NCBI GenBank assembly: GCA_013433145.1 | Contig: CM024180.1 | Location: 7,196,001-7,260,000 of the forward strand | Direction: 5' to 3' | DNA: 64,000 bases | DNA from: Ascaris suum | Taxonomy: Eukaryota > Nematoda > Chromadorea > Rhabditida > Ascarididae | Shown: positions 15,136 through 27,400 of the stretch, piece by piece | Position numbering within the stretch: position 1 is the first letter of the stretch | How the letters are laid out: each line of letters begins with the position of its first letter | Notes under the pieces: model-generated | The model's input: only the letters and a program-made list of their open reading frames with translations | What the model was told of the DNA's origin: nothing | The model's database searches: none | Program-made: the position numbers and the translations under genes

Positions 15136-17934
15136 TTATTCAAAACTTAGCATTATAACCAAGTAGAAAAGCGTATACCATTCCATCAACATTAACTTTG
15201 TTGATATTGATTGTACATAAGCGAGAGCTTTATTGCATTCTACCTCAACCACCTGAAATAAAAAAACGCTTCAAAAACTAAAAAGCGAAGTTTATTTTAG
15301 TGTAAACTTCGAAATAAAATCATTTTTTGATAGTTAGCCGGAAACTTCATCGATAATTGGATCTCCGAATCCATCATCTCCCATTTTCTCTATACATGCC
15401 GGAAAGTGGAAGATTTCGAGTACGGATTCTCTCCATGAACGTGGTTCTCAATCGCTATCAATATGAGTTATCACTTTTAGATGTTATATTACATTATTAG
15501 TATTTAAAATACCTCAAATAATTTACCTCAATAATTTCAGCCTCATCGAGATGCATTTTAGGATTTTGATTCTCTAATGAATCACCATTAATTTCAGCTA
15601 TAGCATAAGATATTGAATTGTCGGTAAGTTGTGGTGCCATTGGATGTCTCTCTTCAGATAAGCATATCACCTGCAATTATTTCATTAAATTTATTAATTC
15701 ATATATAAGAAATTGAGCGAAGAAAATCATTTAGAAAAAGGAGAGAGTAAGGAGATTTCTTTAAAAAAATACAACAATTTTTTGTGAAGATTTTATAAAA
15801 TTCCATTAAGAAGAATACGAATGTGATAAAAATTGAAATAATAATAAAAAGAGAATGAAATAAATTGAAAAAGATAAATAAGCATAAAGCAATAGCCAAA
15901 TAACTTACCAATGATTATTTTTCAGACACAACCCAATACCATACTAAGTCTAAGGGAAGGCAGTCGCATTGCAACAGGCAAGTGGGGGAAGGGGGGTGGG
16001 ATACTAAATGAATTAGTAAATTTCAAGGATCGATGTGACTAGTAGGGAAACTCTTCTATAAAGGAACCGTAGTCTATTTTTCTCGTAAATAGGAGGTAGC
16101 CAGCAATAACGTTTTGTTTATTTATTTATTTATTTATTTTATTTATTTCAACAGAGCACTCATAACGAATAAATGCCCCTTTATATCGCTTCCATCTGCC
16201 GTGACCCAATGCCTCTCTGATCCGCTTGGCTCCTATGGTCTTTAGGTCTGTCTCTACTTCTTGCAGATCGATCGCATGAAGATACATAGTGAGTCTTATT
16301 CGATCAAAAGGCGACATTAATGAACTCTTCTAAGTTTAAATTAACAGCCGACTTAACGGTTTTAAATGCTAAGTTATGATTAAAATGGAAGCATCTCATC
16401 TATACCAATCCACCAAAATTATTGTTTCATGAATTGATGACAAAAAAAGAATTGAAGAGGGGAGGGACCATGGCGGAGTATTTGAGGTGCTGAATTTTTC
16501 AAGCTGTATGAAACACGAGAGCGGTAAGCTCGACCAGCAATAATTTCATCGCCACGCTTTTGGTCATCAATTCCCGTTCAAACTTGAAGGCATGGTTTTA
16601 CATCCATCCATTACAATAATTTCAGGTCATACGACTATCTACCGTGATAGTTTTAGGCTTTATATTCTTTCTAGATGTGTATAATTACTTATGCAAAAAC
16701 ATTTATACGAAATATTTATGCAAATCATCTCATAATTATTCAAAAAGTAGCAGTTTTTTATAGAGCACAGGTGATATGACGTTAAGCACTCTTATATGAA
16801 TTAATGAGTAGCTCACTCTTTTCATTTCCTTCTTCCCTTTCCATCAATTTAAAGGTAAAGAGTTTCCTGTGAGCGAATTTCGAATTTAGCCTTAGGAAAG
16901 GATACCATTTAGAAATACTATATTCGGATATGACAGATAAAGTTACCTTAGATGCAGTATAACCGGTCTCCTCTTTCAGTTCACGTCTCGCCGCATCGAT
17001 TACTGTTTCACCCTCCTCCAATAGCCCTTAAAATTTGTCTCTCTCAAAACTTATGGCATAAAGAAAGCAAAATTGAACACGAACATCCGCTATGCAATAT
17101 TTGCAACGAGGAATTCACAGAAATAAAAATTGCCGAGTACCATAGAGAACGACCGTCAATGTTTTTGAAATGGGGGGGGGGGAGGAGGGGGACCGCGGTG
17201 GTATGTTGATAACGGCGCAAAGTTTTTTGATCCCCACTAAGGAGAAATATTCCCATATTGTCCCTGCTCCTTCCCCCTCCCCTCCCCCCCCCCACCCCCG
17301 AGCAAAAAACGGACAAGAAGACTTTTTCGCACTTTTCTCAACCAGGAAGATCCTCCCCTGCTTCACTATCTTCCTTTACCCAATTTTCTCCTCAATAGTA
17401 CACCTTATATGGACACATATGAGTGGGCATTAGCACATATAAATATACTCAACGATAAGCTGCATTACCGGCAGGGAATTCGAAGCAATATCCGGCTGGT
17501 GGTATACGATATTCTTTTACGAAAACAAAATATCTCTTGTCAGCTTTATGAAGTATTGCGATTACTTCAACACCATGTGGTCGGCCAGGTGAAATTTCCT
17601 TCCTATGTATTGATTGAGAAACCTGTAATAAAGCTAGAGAAAAAATTCAAAAAATATCCCGGAATAAATGTTAAACAAACGTCAATTAAATCAATTCATC
17701 AAAAATAAAAGTTTATTTTCATTTATAACTTTTAAATTAAAAAATATATATATAGCTGACCTCTTCTTTTTTACTGTTTCTTTTCCGATAATGTACCTCG
17801 ACGGTTCGAGTCCATTGACCACGATAAACGATTTTCGGTTTTCCGACGATTTCAACAGGACAATCGGCAGGTAAAGAACACTTCCACTTCGCAATCGTCC
17901 TATCTTCATCCTTGTCGATCCAGGTAGCTGACAT
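15136..17934 (-). CDS. NUDT5: Nudix hydrolase, NUDT5-type ADP-sugar pyrophosphatase
   Basis: NUDT5-type enzymes hydrolyse ADP-ribose and related ADP-sugars to AMP and a sugar phosphate in cytosol and nucleus. Minus-strand exons in order: 17934-17797, 17622-17469, 17026-16947, 15670-15527, 15252 to about 15136. The start ATG sits 18 nt after a TTTAG that may be an SL acceptor. The protein reads MSATWIDKDED, then VYRGQWTRTVE, then HGVEVIAILHKA, then PPAGYCFEFPAG. The Nudix box follows, GLLEEG-E-TVIDAAR-RELKEETGY, matching GX5EX7REUXEEXGU. Next come AEINGDSLENQNPK and AEIIE. Alignment to human NUDT5 is collinear without large gaps. In the last exon the annotated frame drifts to an unrelated tail ending at 15136. 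One base later the frame reads VDGMVYAFLLGYNAKF and stops at 15140, matching the family C-terminus, so a base appears to be missing near 15195-15200. Expected length is about 210 residues; human has 219. Confidence 0.9.
16112..16150. repeat. (TTTA)n simple repeat
   Basis: TTTA/TTTATT units run for about 39 bases in intron 3 of the Nudix gene. The segment next to it (16126-16317, minus) has a 63-codon frame ending in KRYKGAFIRYECSVEINK. It looks like the edge of an interspersed repeat and belongs to no exon of the Nudix gene. Confidence 0.8.
17172..17299. repeat. G-tract and complementary C-tract pair in NUDT5 intron 2
   Basis: The plus strand has G11 followed by AGGAGGGGG at 17172-17191, and a C-rich tract with C10 at 17261-17299. 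The two are complementary and about 70 bases apart, so the pre-mRNA of the Nudix gene could fold them into a stem, or the G-rich arm could form a quadruplex. Several frames across it are compositional artefacts of the tracts. Confidence 0.8.
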
Positions 17935-19006
17935 ATTTTGATACTTACTAAATAATATCACATTCAATAAAGAATAAATACAATTAATATAAATATGAAA
18001 AATTTGCATACATGAAAGTTCTCACCGTAAAATAAGACCTACATGGATTTAATTAATATATGCAATGGCGTCCTTATTCAAGGTTAGCTTATAATTGAAA
18101 GTAGTGAGGTGGTATCAATAAAAGAGCTGCGAAATTCGCCTAATTTTTGTTGGTCCTCTTTTATTTCCTTCGTTCCGCCTTCGGTAACCGTATAGACGAA
18201 TAGAAATCCAACAATTCTCTCAGCATATTTGATGAAAATTTAAATAACCATAATGATAATCAAAGAAATCAATTTTGTAAAAAGACAAAGAAGCACAAAA
18301 TTTACGATTATGAAGTTGTTGATTGTGAGGAAAATGGAAATGCAAATTTCTCTAAATGCTAATTTCCGGAAGAAAAATTTTCTAAGCAAAAAAAAAACTG
18401 ATTTTCAATAAAAACAATATTTTTCTTGTTGGGAAAAATTTGCTATTATATGGCGATAAAAATCATTGTCGTACGATAAAATCTTTTATATCCGCGCAAA
18501 CTAAAATTCTCACTTGTATAGCTTTTACCTCAAAAGTTAAACTCAAATGGGAGGGGAATTTTCTTCCGGGAGAAGACGACAGGTGAAACACAACACCTTT
18601 AAACACCTTTAAATGAATAATATTGTGAATAGCAAAGCTGGGGGATGTGGTATGCCTGATTTAAGCGGAGGTATCCTGAAAGGCTTTCTACCCCAATAAG
18701 ACCCAATCCGGAAAGACGGTATTTTCCACTGTGAACATCAGCTACCTCTTTTTCGACTATGTAAGCGGCGCAATCAGGCACGCAGTTTTATGCTTTATAA
18801 TTGCCATTTAACAGCAATTCCTCAAAGGACTATTCGTGTTCCCGAAGTTGAAAGACCTTGATTTTTATGGTGTTGGGAACAAGTGGAGAGATATGGAGAT
18901 GAGAGAAGGGGGTGTAACTTAAAACGATATGTATTTTTTAATTTTAAATCACCGGTCCAACTTGGTACTTAAATACCGAAGATAAAGACAAAATCCCCGA
19001 CGGGTA

Positions 19007-19480
19007 GTGTTCCCAAGCAACCAGCCGGCTGCACTCAGTCAAAGAATTCGTTTTTCGGCCGAGTCTGATCCGAAGTGGCGCACAATTGACTTGCAAGCTT
19101 CACCGCACTTTCAACTATCGATTACGCTATCTATACAAGGTGGTGAAACGATAGGAAATTGCGAATCCAAGATTGTATTACGTAGCACAGATGTTAACGA
19201 AGGAGGGACTACATAGAAAGGAAGGACGCCCAAGCAAACTTCCGGATGACCGGCGTTCCGATCCAACCACAGGCACATTGAGCCTTTAGAACGCCTCTAG
19301 CACTTTCAGAAGATCCTCAAGAGCTCCCGGAAGCGCTTGGGCCCGTCAGACTCAAGTTTGGGCTGCTGAAGCCCGAGCGACCCAAGACCCGAGATGCCAA
19401 GGTCCGATGCGGACTCGGACCTTACCGACGATATTCATGGATGCTTGAACCTGCGTTTGTCCAGATGATATATGACCTCA
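19007..19480 (+). pseudogene. GC-rich island with broken coding-like frames
   Basis: This segment is clearly richer in G and C than its surroundings. A frame from about 19007 to 19216 reads VFPSNQPAALSQRIRFSAES and on to STDVNEGGTT before a TAG. Further on, two frames stay coding-like in turn (GPSDSSLGC, then RPEMPRSDADSDLTDDIHGC) with stops between them. That pattern suits a decayed gene or processed copy. I do not recognise the family. It could also be a non-coding GC-rich repeat. Confidence 0.3.
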
Positions 19481-20658
19481 TTTGTTTCACTTGCAATGTT
19501 TTACGTAATCTTGTAATATATGGTATGTGCAACTGATGTTGTCTTTTTCTTTACCTATTGTACTTTATTACCTGCAATATTACCTTACGATTTGCTATTT
19601 ACGACCCGTTTTACCTGTCATTTACCTCCACCTTACCACATTACCTGTACTAACTAATTGTTTACTTCTCCACTAATTGCGTTGTTAAAACTGTTGATGT
19701 GATGTTTATTTGTGGGCAAAAATTTTATACCAAAATAAATCTTTTTTCATCGATCACCCATAGATTTAGTTGATCGAAGTTTATTTTAGTCGACAAAAAT
19801 TTCTTGGAATCCAGTACCATTGTTTGTTCAGCTTTGTCTAAACCGATTTTTTTTCTTGTCGAAATAAATTCTTTGGTTCCTTTCCCACCAGATAAGGTTA
19901 TTTCCGGTGTTTTTTCTATCACCTGTTATATCCACCTGTAAACGCTTCGTTCGCCATGATTGTACTGCTAAAGGTGATCATTTCAAGGTGATATTCATTT
20001 AAGGTGACCACATTTTCATATCATTACGTGCATAATAAACCTCATTCACCTTTATTCTGCGTATTTTTAAATTAAATTAAACATTTTCAATCAAGTAGGT
20101 TTTTTATCGTATTGTGCAGGTGTAACCCCTCTTTCCCTCCCCCTTTCCCCCCCCCCGGTGATGAAATTGTTCTGATTTTTTTTTAGTCTAGAAGTACGCC
20201 TGAATTTGTTTTCCTTGTTTTTTGAATGAAATTATTTTCGATCGCTTTCCTTATGAATTTAAAAAAAAAACTTCCCAATGCACAATACTTCTCGAGGTTT
20301 CGATGTTGTAAATAGCAATTTCATTCTCGAATAGTGTGCAATTTCATCGATGTTCTTTAGTCTCTTTGTTTATCGTAAATTGTTTTCCGTGCAAAAACCT
20401 TCTAATATTTCTGAAATTTCTGTTTTTTTTTTTGCTGCCCGAGGGGAAAAAACTCCGAATGGAGCCAAGTTGAATATTGCAATAAGTAAGAAAAGCTCCG
20501 AAATTAATACAGTAACTTGACATTTCTAGATTTCGGCTGATTTCTAAGTTCCATTTTTCTTTATCAGAAACTTTTTTTCTCGGCTCAGCTTAATAGGAAC
20601 TATCTCTACCTGTCCGTACCTTACTCTACGGCATCTCTAAAGAAACACAGCTCTTGAA

Positions 20659-20707
20659 CTCAGGTACTTCTAGGTTTTTTAACCTCAGGTACTTCTAGGT
20701 TTTTTTT
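20659..20707. repeat. 25-bp direct tandem duplication
   Basis: CTCAGGTACTTCTAGGTTTT occurs twice with a 25-base period, beginning at 20659 and 20684. It lies in the divergent intergenic region. Confidence 0.9.
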
Positions 20708-22096
20708 AAAGTTCTTGAAGTTAGGAAAAACTAGAGGATTTTCTAAGAATCTTGCACTTTCGTACTTTCCCGCAACGTTTTTTTTTTCTCGAGCACCTTG
20801 ATATTTAAACCTTTTCAAGAATTTTCAGGACGTCTCCGACGATGTCTAGAATGTCCTGAAACTGAGGTCAACCATAAACTCGGAGTATTTCGAAGGAAAT
20901 TTGAGTTCCTCTCCGGTCCTAGTGTTGACATCTAAGACCCTTTATATACCCTCGGGGCATAGAGGTATGATGCATATCGAATGTGAATATTAAATACGTA
21001 AATAATCAATTATCGATTGTTCACGCATCAGTATCGTATATGAGTCAACAGCGTTTCTCGGCAACAGCTAGTGCATCGTTTATTCACCTATTTATTTGTA
21101 TTATCTGAATCAATATTTTACTCTGTAATAACCTATATTTTCTTCTAAATTTAGGCTATTTTTTTTTGTTGGAAAAATTGAAATTGGCCAAGATTTATTT
21201 TTTGAAAGCCGATAGCCTTTGAAATAAAAGATATTTAATTAGGTATAAAAAAATTTAAAAATAAATAAAGGTAAAATAAAATTAAATTAATTTTTTCCAT
21301 TTTGACAACACATTTCTCTGTTTAGAAAAAAAAAAACTTTGAAGATGATTTCGCAGCATTGATTTATTAAAGCGTTTTATTCTAGTGAAGCATAAGGCGC
21401 TAAAAAAAGCGAAGGTTCTTCAGGTTTACCTTCGATTCAAACGTTTTAGCCAAGGCAGGTATGTGTTAAGGACCGTTAACCTGTATAGAGATGAAAGGTG
21501 TGCATGATACAGGTCGAATAGACCTCAGAGTTGAATTTATAATTGTGACAGAGAGGGGAAAAGTGGGGGTAAGAGAGGAAGACGAGGGGGAAGGAGAGGG
21601 ATGGATGTGAGATGGTTTAATTTTCATATCAAAACGTAATAGAGCTAAACTAGAATGAGTCATATATTCTTTGGTGGCCTCTCTATTTATATATATTACA
21701 AAATGAGTTAACATTTATAATTAAGTATAACTTTAATAATCGGTTAATAATAGGTGAATTTAATAATATAATGTTGCGAGCATAAGCAAGCCTCTTCATA
21801 CTCATATTGGTTAGCAAAATTTCAAAAAAAACCCCGCAACGTTGAATTCAAATATGCGCTATAAAAGGCTCCAAAAAGATAGTGCATAATACACTCAAAT
21901 AGCAGTAGTGTTTATCAATGTTGTTTATGAAATGCTACACTGCACTTCATTTAGTGTGGCCATCCGGCTGCACACAGTTATCGACGAACGAGACGCTTAA
22001 TACTGTTGTTCCGGAAACATTGCATCGATTCCGGAAAGAATCAGAATTCCGTTCTATGCTGTTTCTCTATCTTTTTACTATGTAAGTTACCTCAGA

Positions 22097-22126
22097 AAGC
22101 TTCTAGTCGTTGTAGATTAGAAGCTT
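22097..22126. repeat. short perfect inverted repeat (stem-loop)
   Basis: AAGCTTCTA at 22097-22105 and its exact complement TAGAAGCTT at 22118-22126 flank a 12-base loop. It lies about 2.3 kb upstream of SLC35F6 copy A. Function is unknown and chance is possible. Confidence 0.6.
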
Positions 22127-22851
22127 CATTTATGCGCTGAATAGCTAAGAAACAATTATTTTTTGCTTAGTGCTATATAAGAACTTACCTTTGAATTAAG
22201 GCTTCTATCAGAAAAATCCCATAATATATTTTATAGAATTGCAAAAATCTGGTGGATTATGAGGGGGTAAGGCACTCAAGTAACACTAGGAATACTTCTT
22301 TGCAGTACTAACGGCCTATACCTCAATAATTATTGGTTACGTTTTATGAGCAGATAAAGGCTATTTCTGGAATGATGTAACCCCTTTGATATATTGGAAA
22401 TGGGTTTTTTCTGGAAAAAAAGTTTCAGGATGGATCCTCGAGGTACTCTATATTGGTTAAAATATTGTTTTCGAGTTAGATAGAAAATTAAAGTAACTAT
22501 TTTACAAATTATATTCCTTTAAAAGTTTTTTTTTTCATCATAGAACACTGATTAAATATTTGCCTGCAGTCTCGCTACACATGGATTGTTTGCGGTATAC
22601 CGGAGAAGTCTTTCTGGTTTTGTTTGCTTTCGAGAGCTTATTTTCACCTGAATTTCGGCACGAAAGAGCATAAATATATGATGCATGCATACTGCACATT
22701 GACACATAGGTGTTATTTATGATGTGCAACAATGACTGTTGTAGATATAAACGGTATACACATACGTATGTCTGCATAATTTGCACCCGTATTACAGATG
22801 CGTCATATAGAAACACACGCACATCTACCGTTCGCATCTACAGCGGCTGTA

Positions 22852-23009
<158 letters not shown>

Positions 23010-24465
23010 GCAGGAACAGTCACCCTACCCCCCCGTGCTCATTTGCAAAAAAAAGCAGAAGAAGTGAGGCAAATGTACATCGCCCAAGGATCACTTCAGT
23101 GAGTTCTTGGCAACGTTCCCGTTTTTGAAAATCGTGTTCAGCACTTTGTAACGTTCCAACTGGTCTCACTCTTCTTTTTTATCATTTACAAGTAATATTG
23201 AACAACTATTACTTAGTTGGTAAGCTCCTTGAGGGTATCTTACTTAATAACTTTAATTCAGCATATATGCTGTGCAGAATATGTTTTCCCAATTTCTTGA
23301 CATCATTGCACTTTCCGGTTATATTTCCCGACTTGATGTGCGATGCTTATTAATCCACAGACTGCTTAATTTCATGGCTTACCGCAAATAATCGAGCGGT
23401 GTCTTACTCCCCTCCCACCCCTCCTCCCCACCCTCTTTTCCACCAACCCCCTCCCACCCACCCCCCCCCCGAGCCTATCTAATTCATGTGTCTCATTCCT
23501 ATGTTACGCTGTTCTAAAATTGGGGGCATTTCTTCTTTTTTTGACCATTTTTCAAAAAAAAAAACAATTCTAAATGTTATTCGGAGGTTTTCCGAGAATT
23601 TCTCTCGCTATTATTGCAATTTTTAAATTCCTAAGAATTAATGAAAAATAAATCTCTAATTTTTAGAGAGTTTGTTTTGCAACGAAATGGAAAATCGCGA
23701 ATAAAGAACTATCACAACGAACATTACAGGCAATAAAATAAAATGGAATTTGCTAATCATCACAAATTTTCTCAAGTATAGGAGAGAAATTATCTTTTTT
23801 TTTCTTGTGCATTTATAATGCTCTAAATCTTTCACCTGAAGTTTAAATACACCTGTGCAAAATACACCTGTAATATTTCCGTCATAAGAAGAACGTCATT
23901 GGTCTTGGACGATTGCGGGGTGTTTATGATTTCAGTGATAAAATCGTTGATAGAAGCACCTTTCGATGCATATCATATCAACAACATTTGTTTTCCACGG
24001 TATTAAGCGGTTGCTTTGTGTCTCAAAATAGAAACCGATAGTAGTGTACCGTTTCTACAATCACCTATATATTTTTGCACTTTTTTAATTATAACCTATG
24101 TTTTTGAATTAATATAAGATTCTCACCTTTCCATTTATTTACCTGTTTATTGATGTTCCTACTCGAACTCTTGAAGGTGGTGTTAGTGGTACAATGAGCG
24201 CAAAGTTGATAACAATACAACGAAAAGCATTACTCTATATATTTCGGTATTTTTTGGTAGTATACTATTACCTTCTTGTGTCTGTTAATAACTGTTTCAT
24301 CCGTCTAATAGCAATATGCTTGATTGCTTTTTAATGCGTTTTCGTACCTAACTAGTTACTTGTGCTTCCAGTTGTGCGTTTATTCTATCATTACCTAAAC
24401 GGTTGTTAGATATTTGCTGATGTTGATTTATAGTTTTAATTGTTGTTTTTAAGGGCAAAAAAAAA

Positions 24466-27400
24466 ATGGATGAATCGGAAAGAAGTCACGCAATTTTTGC
24501 TGTATTCTTAGCTGTTCTCATGGTCACCACCGGTTCATTGAATACTATCGCTGCGAAGTAAGTTGACTTACCTTTATGTTTTTGTTGATGTTACAATTGA
24601 TATGCTAATTAAACGTTCACTACCCTTTTCATTGTCTTCTCACCTTGAAACGTTACCTTTCTCACTCATAATCTCATAACTTCCACAATTGAAATTACAG
24701 GAGAATATATCTTCATCTCTTGATGGAAACATCGAACTAGGTGTTTATTTTCTTTAATCAGTCTCGAACATGATAGATTGGTATTTTATTTGTGGTAATT
24801 AAACAAAACGCATCTTCTTTTTTGCCTTTATTTTATAAAAATTCTGTTCAAAGATATCACTATATATAATTGGAGAGAGCGTTCCACTAAAGTTGCCTCG
24901 TAAATTGTATCGAAACGTATTATAAGTGTTACAATTGTTTGCGCATAAGAGAAGTAATGATGCGGGTAGAATAAAGAACAGAATATACTAGTTTTGATTT
25001 TATTATTGAAAAACAATGTGTTGAAAATTGCCCGCAGTTATATATCGCTGCAAAAATTACCCAAAAGAGACCACTTTAAAAATCCTTCACTTTCCTGTGG
25101 GAATTTTTTCATTTCCTGTTAAAAAAAAATTAGCAGTAACATCGAAATATCAATAGAGAGCAATTTTACGACAACAGGTGAAATAGATAACTAAGACAGG
25201 TTAATTAACAATAATAGATTAGCCTTCTAATAGGTATGAGCGCCGCTTCTTTCAATTATCTTCACCAGAAAATTCTGTTCAGTTATATTTTTTCTTTATC
25301 TTGCATATTTTGTTAAACCATTTCTCAAGTACCAAAATCACTGATCGGGAACGGATATATTGCTTAATTTTATATTTATTTTACTCATTTGTAAGTGATA
25401 CTCTTTCCATTCGGCGGAAATCGCAAATGAAAATTTAGAATCTTTCCGTTGTTTAGAAGGTAAAATTAGCGGAACCTAGGTTTTAATTCTTTTTTTGGTA
25501 CTTTTTAACACACCAAAATATTCTTAATTAAAAATATCAAATTAGCATCAAGTATTGCTATTAATTTCAGGTGGGCAGATAGTATGAAGGTAGATGGCAA
25601 ACTGTTCAATCATCCATTTGTTCAGGTTTGCTTTGCTGAATTTTTTTCTTTTTTTATTTTCATCATCTCGCTTGTAATAAGTTGCCTATATGTTTTTTTT
25701 TATCCAGACATCTCTAGGATGCGTTCTGCACTTTTCAGGTGTGACTTTAATGGACTAGCCGGCTACTTGGATGTCCCTTCCAGTATTGAAAATTGTAAAG
25801 CATTGCTTTCTATCCACCGGTTACTATTTTAGAGTGGTGTTGTTGTTGTTGAACGATTGAGTGATAATTGCGAGGATAAAGCATCACTATAGCTGGATTA
25901 TGACTGCGTTTAAGGCATGGTTTTTATTCGTTATGATTTTTATTTTTCCCCGTATATTTTTAAATTAATTGCAGGCAATTTGCATGTTTATTGGTGAATT
26001 CTCATGCCTCATTGTCTATTTTATTGTTTTCTACATCCAACGATGTAATTGGAGAAAGCGAGAAATATTGGGCACAGAAGGTCGAGTGATTGAGTTGGAC
26101 CTTCGTGGAGAGCCAACGCTTCCCAACTTTAATACGCTCTTATTTGCTGCACCTGCATGTTGCGATATTATTGGCACTTCATTGATGTATATTGGTCTCA
26201 ATCTCACACAAGCATCCTCCTATCAAATGCTCCGAGGTTAGTTTAACACTCACGACAATCGTTTGTAAAATTGATGCTCTATTGGGTAACAGAAGGGCAT
26301 ACGACATGTCGTCGGATATGATAAGAAAAGATAGGTGGATGATTTCAGTATTTGCATAGCTTAATGCTTGTAGTTCTACCTGCCTCAGGTGTTGTGACCC
26401 TCCGTGGTCACTCTTGTACCATACTGTGGAAGTTCTATTTTGTCATCTGTGACCATAATAAGTTGAGCAAGGATTCGAATTTCATTTTATAGTTTATATA
26501 CATTTTTTTTGCAACTTCGACTTATTCCTGTAGGCTTTCCTCTTTTCAGCGAATTAATGCACCCATTTGCAAGCTAAGAATATGAGGGAGATTATTGACA
26601 GCGTTGTTTCAGGTGCGGTTATAATCTTTACCGGTCTTTTCTCGGTGGCATTTCTTGGTTCTCGTTTGCAAGGTTATCGATGGTTAGGTATGGGATTTAT
26701 CACTATAGGATTGGTAATCGTCGGTGTTACCGATATTGTTTTTGATGACAACCCCAAAGATGACACGAACGGCATTATTACCGGTAAGTGAAGACCATTT
26801 CGAAACCAATAAAATACTTTGTAAATATTTTTGGCATTTAAGCTAATCGCTTGTCAAATTATCCTCGATAAGAAAGCCCTATGAAACCGATAGGGTTGTA
26901 CAAATTCCTAATTAAAAGGTTGACTTTGAGGGCCATATCCAACAGGTTGTAAAATAAGGTATTTTATAACACACCTGAAGACTCTATACTTAGAGTGGAC
27001 AAGTGGCTATAATCCATTCAAAAAGCGATAGATTGGGATGAAATTAAGGATAAGTGCCTCTCCTAAGGTTTAGGTAAACGATTACCTAGCTAGGTCCATC
27101 ATCGTAACTTTTTTATTTCGAAAGGTGAAATAGCGACATTTGCGCTTTTCGAAAAACTTACGTAGATAGATAGTAATTAGCAGCACTTTGTTAGTTTACA
27201 TGATATTGGAAGATAGTTTTTTTGAATTAATTCCGGTTTAATTCGGATTAAAATGGCAATCTTTGCGGTTTTATATATTTTTCTTTTGTATTTGCAATTG
27301 TAAGATTTGATCTGTGAAAGAATTTCTATCAATCGGCCATCGATACAGAGCTCTTTTTAAAGAAATATCTCCTATTAGTTCTTTGTAATAGAGATTAGTT

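Noticed and set aside
17798..17816. GGTTCGAGTCC, like a tRNA T-loop
   Set aside because: It lies inside the first exon of the Nudix gene and has no cloverleaf around it.
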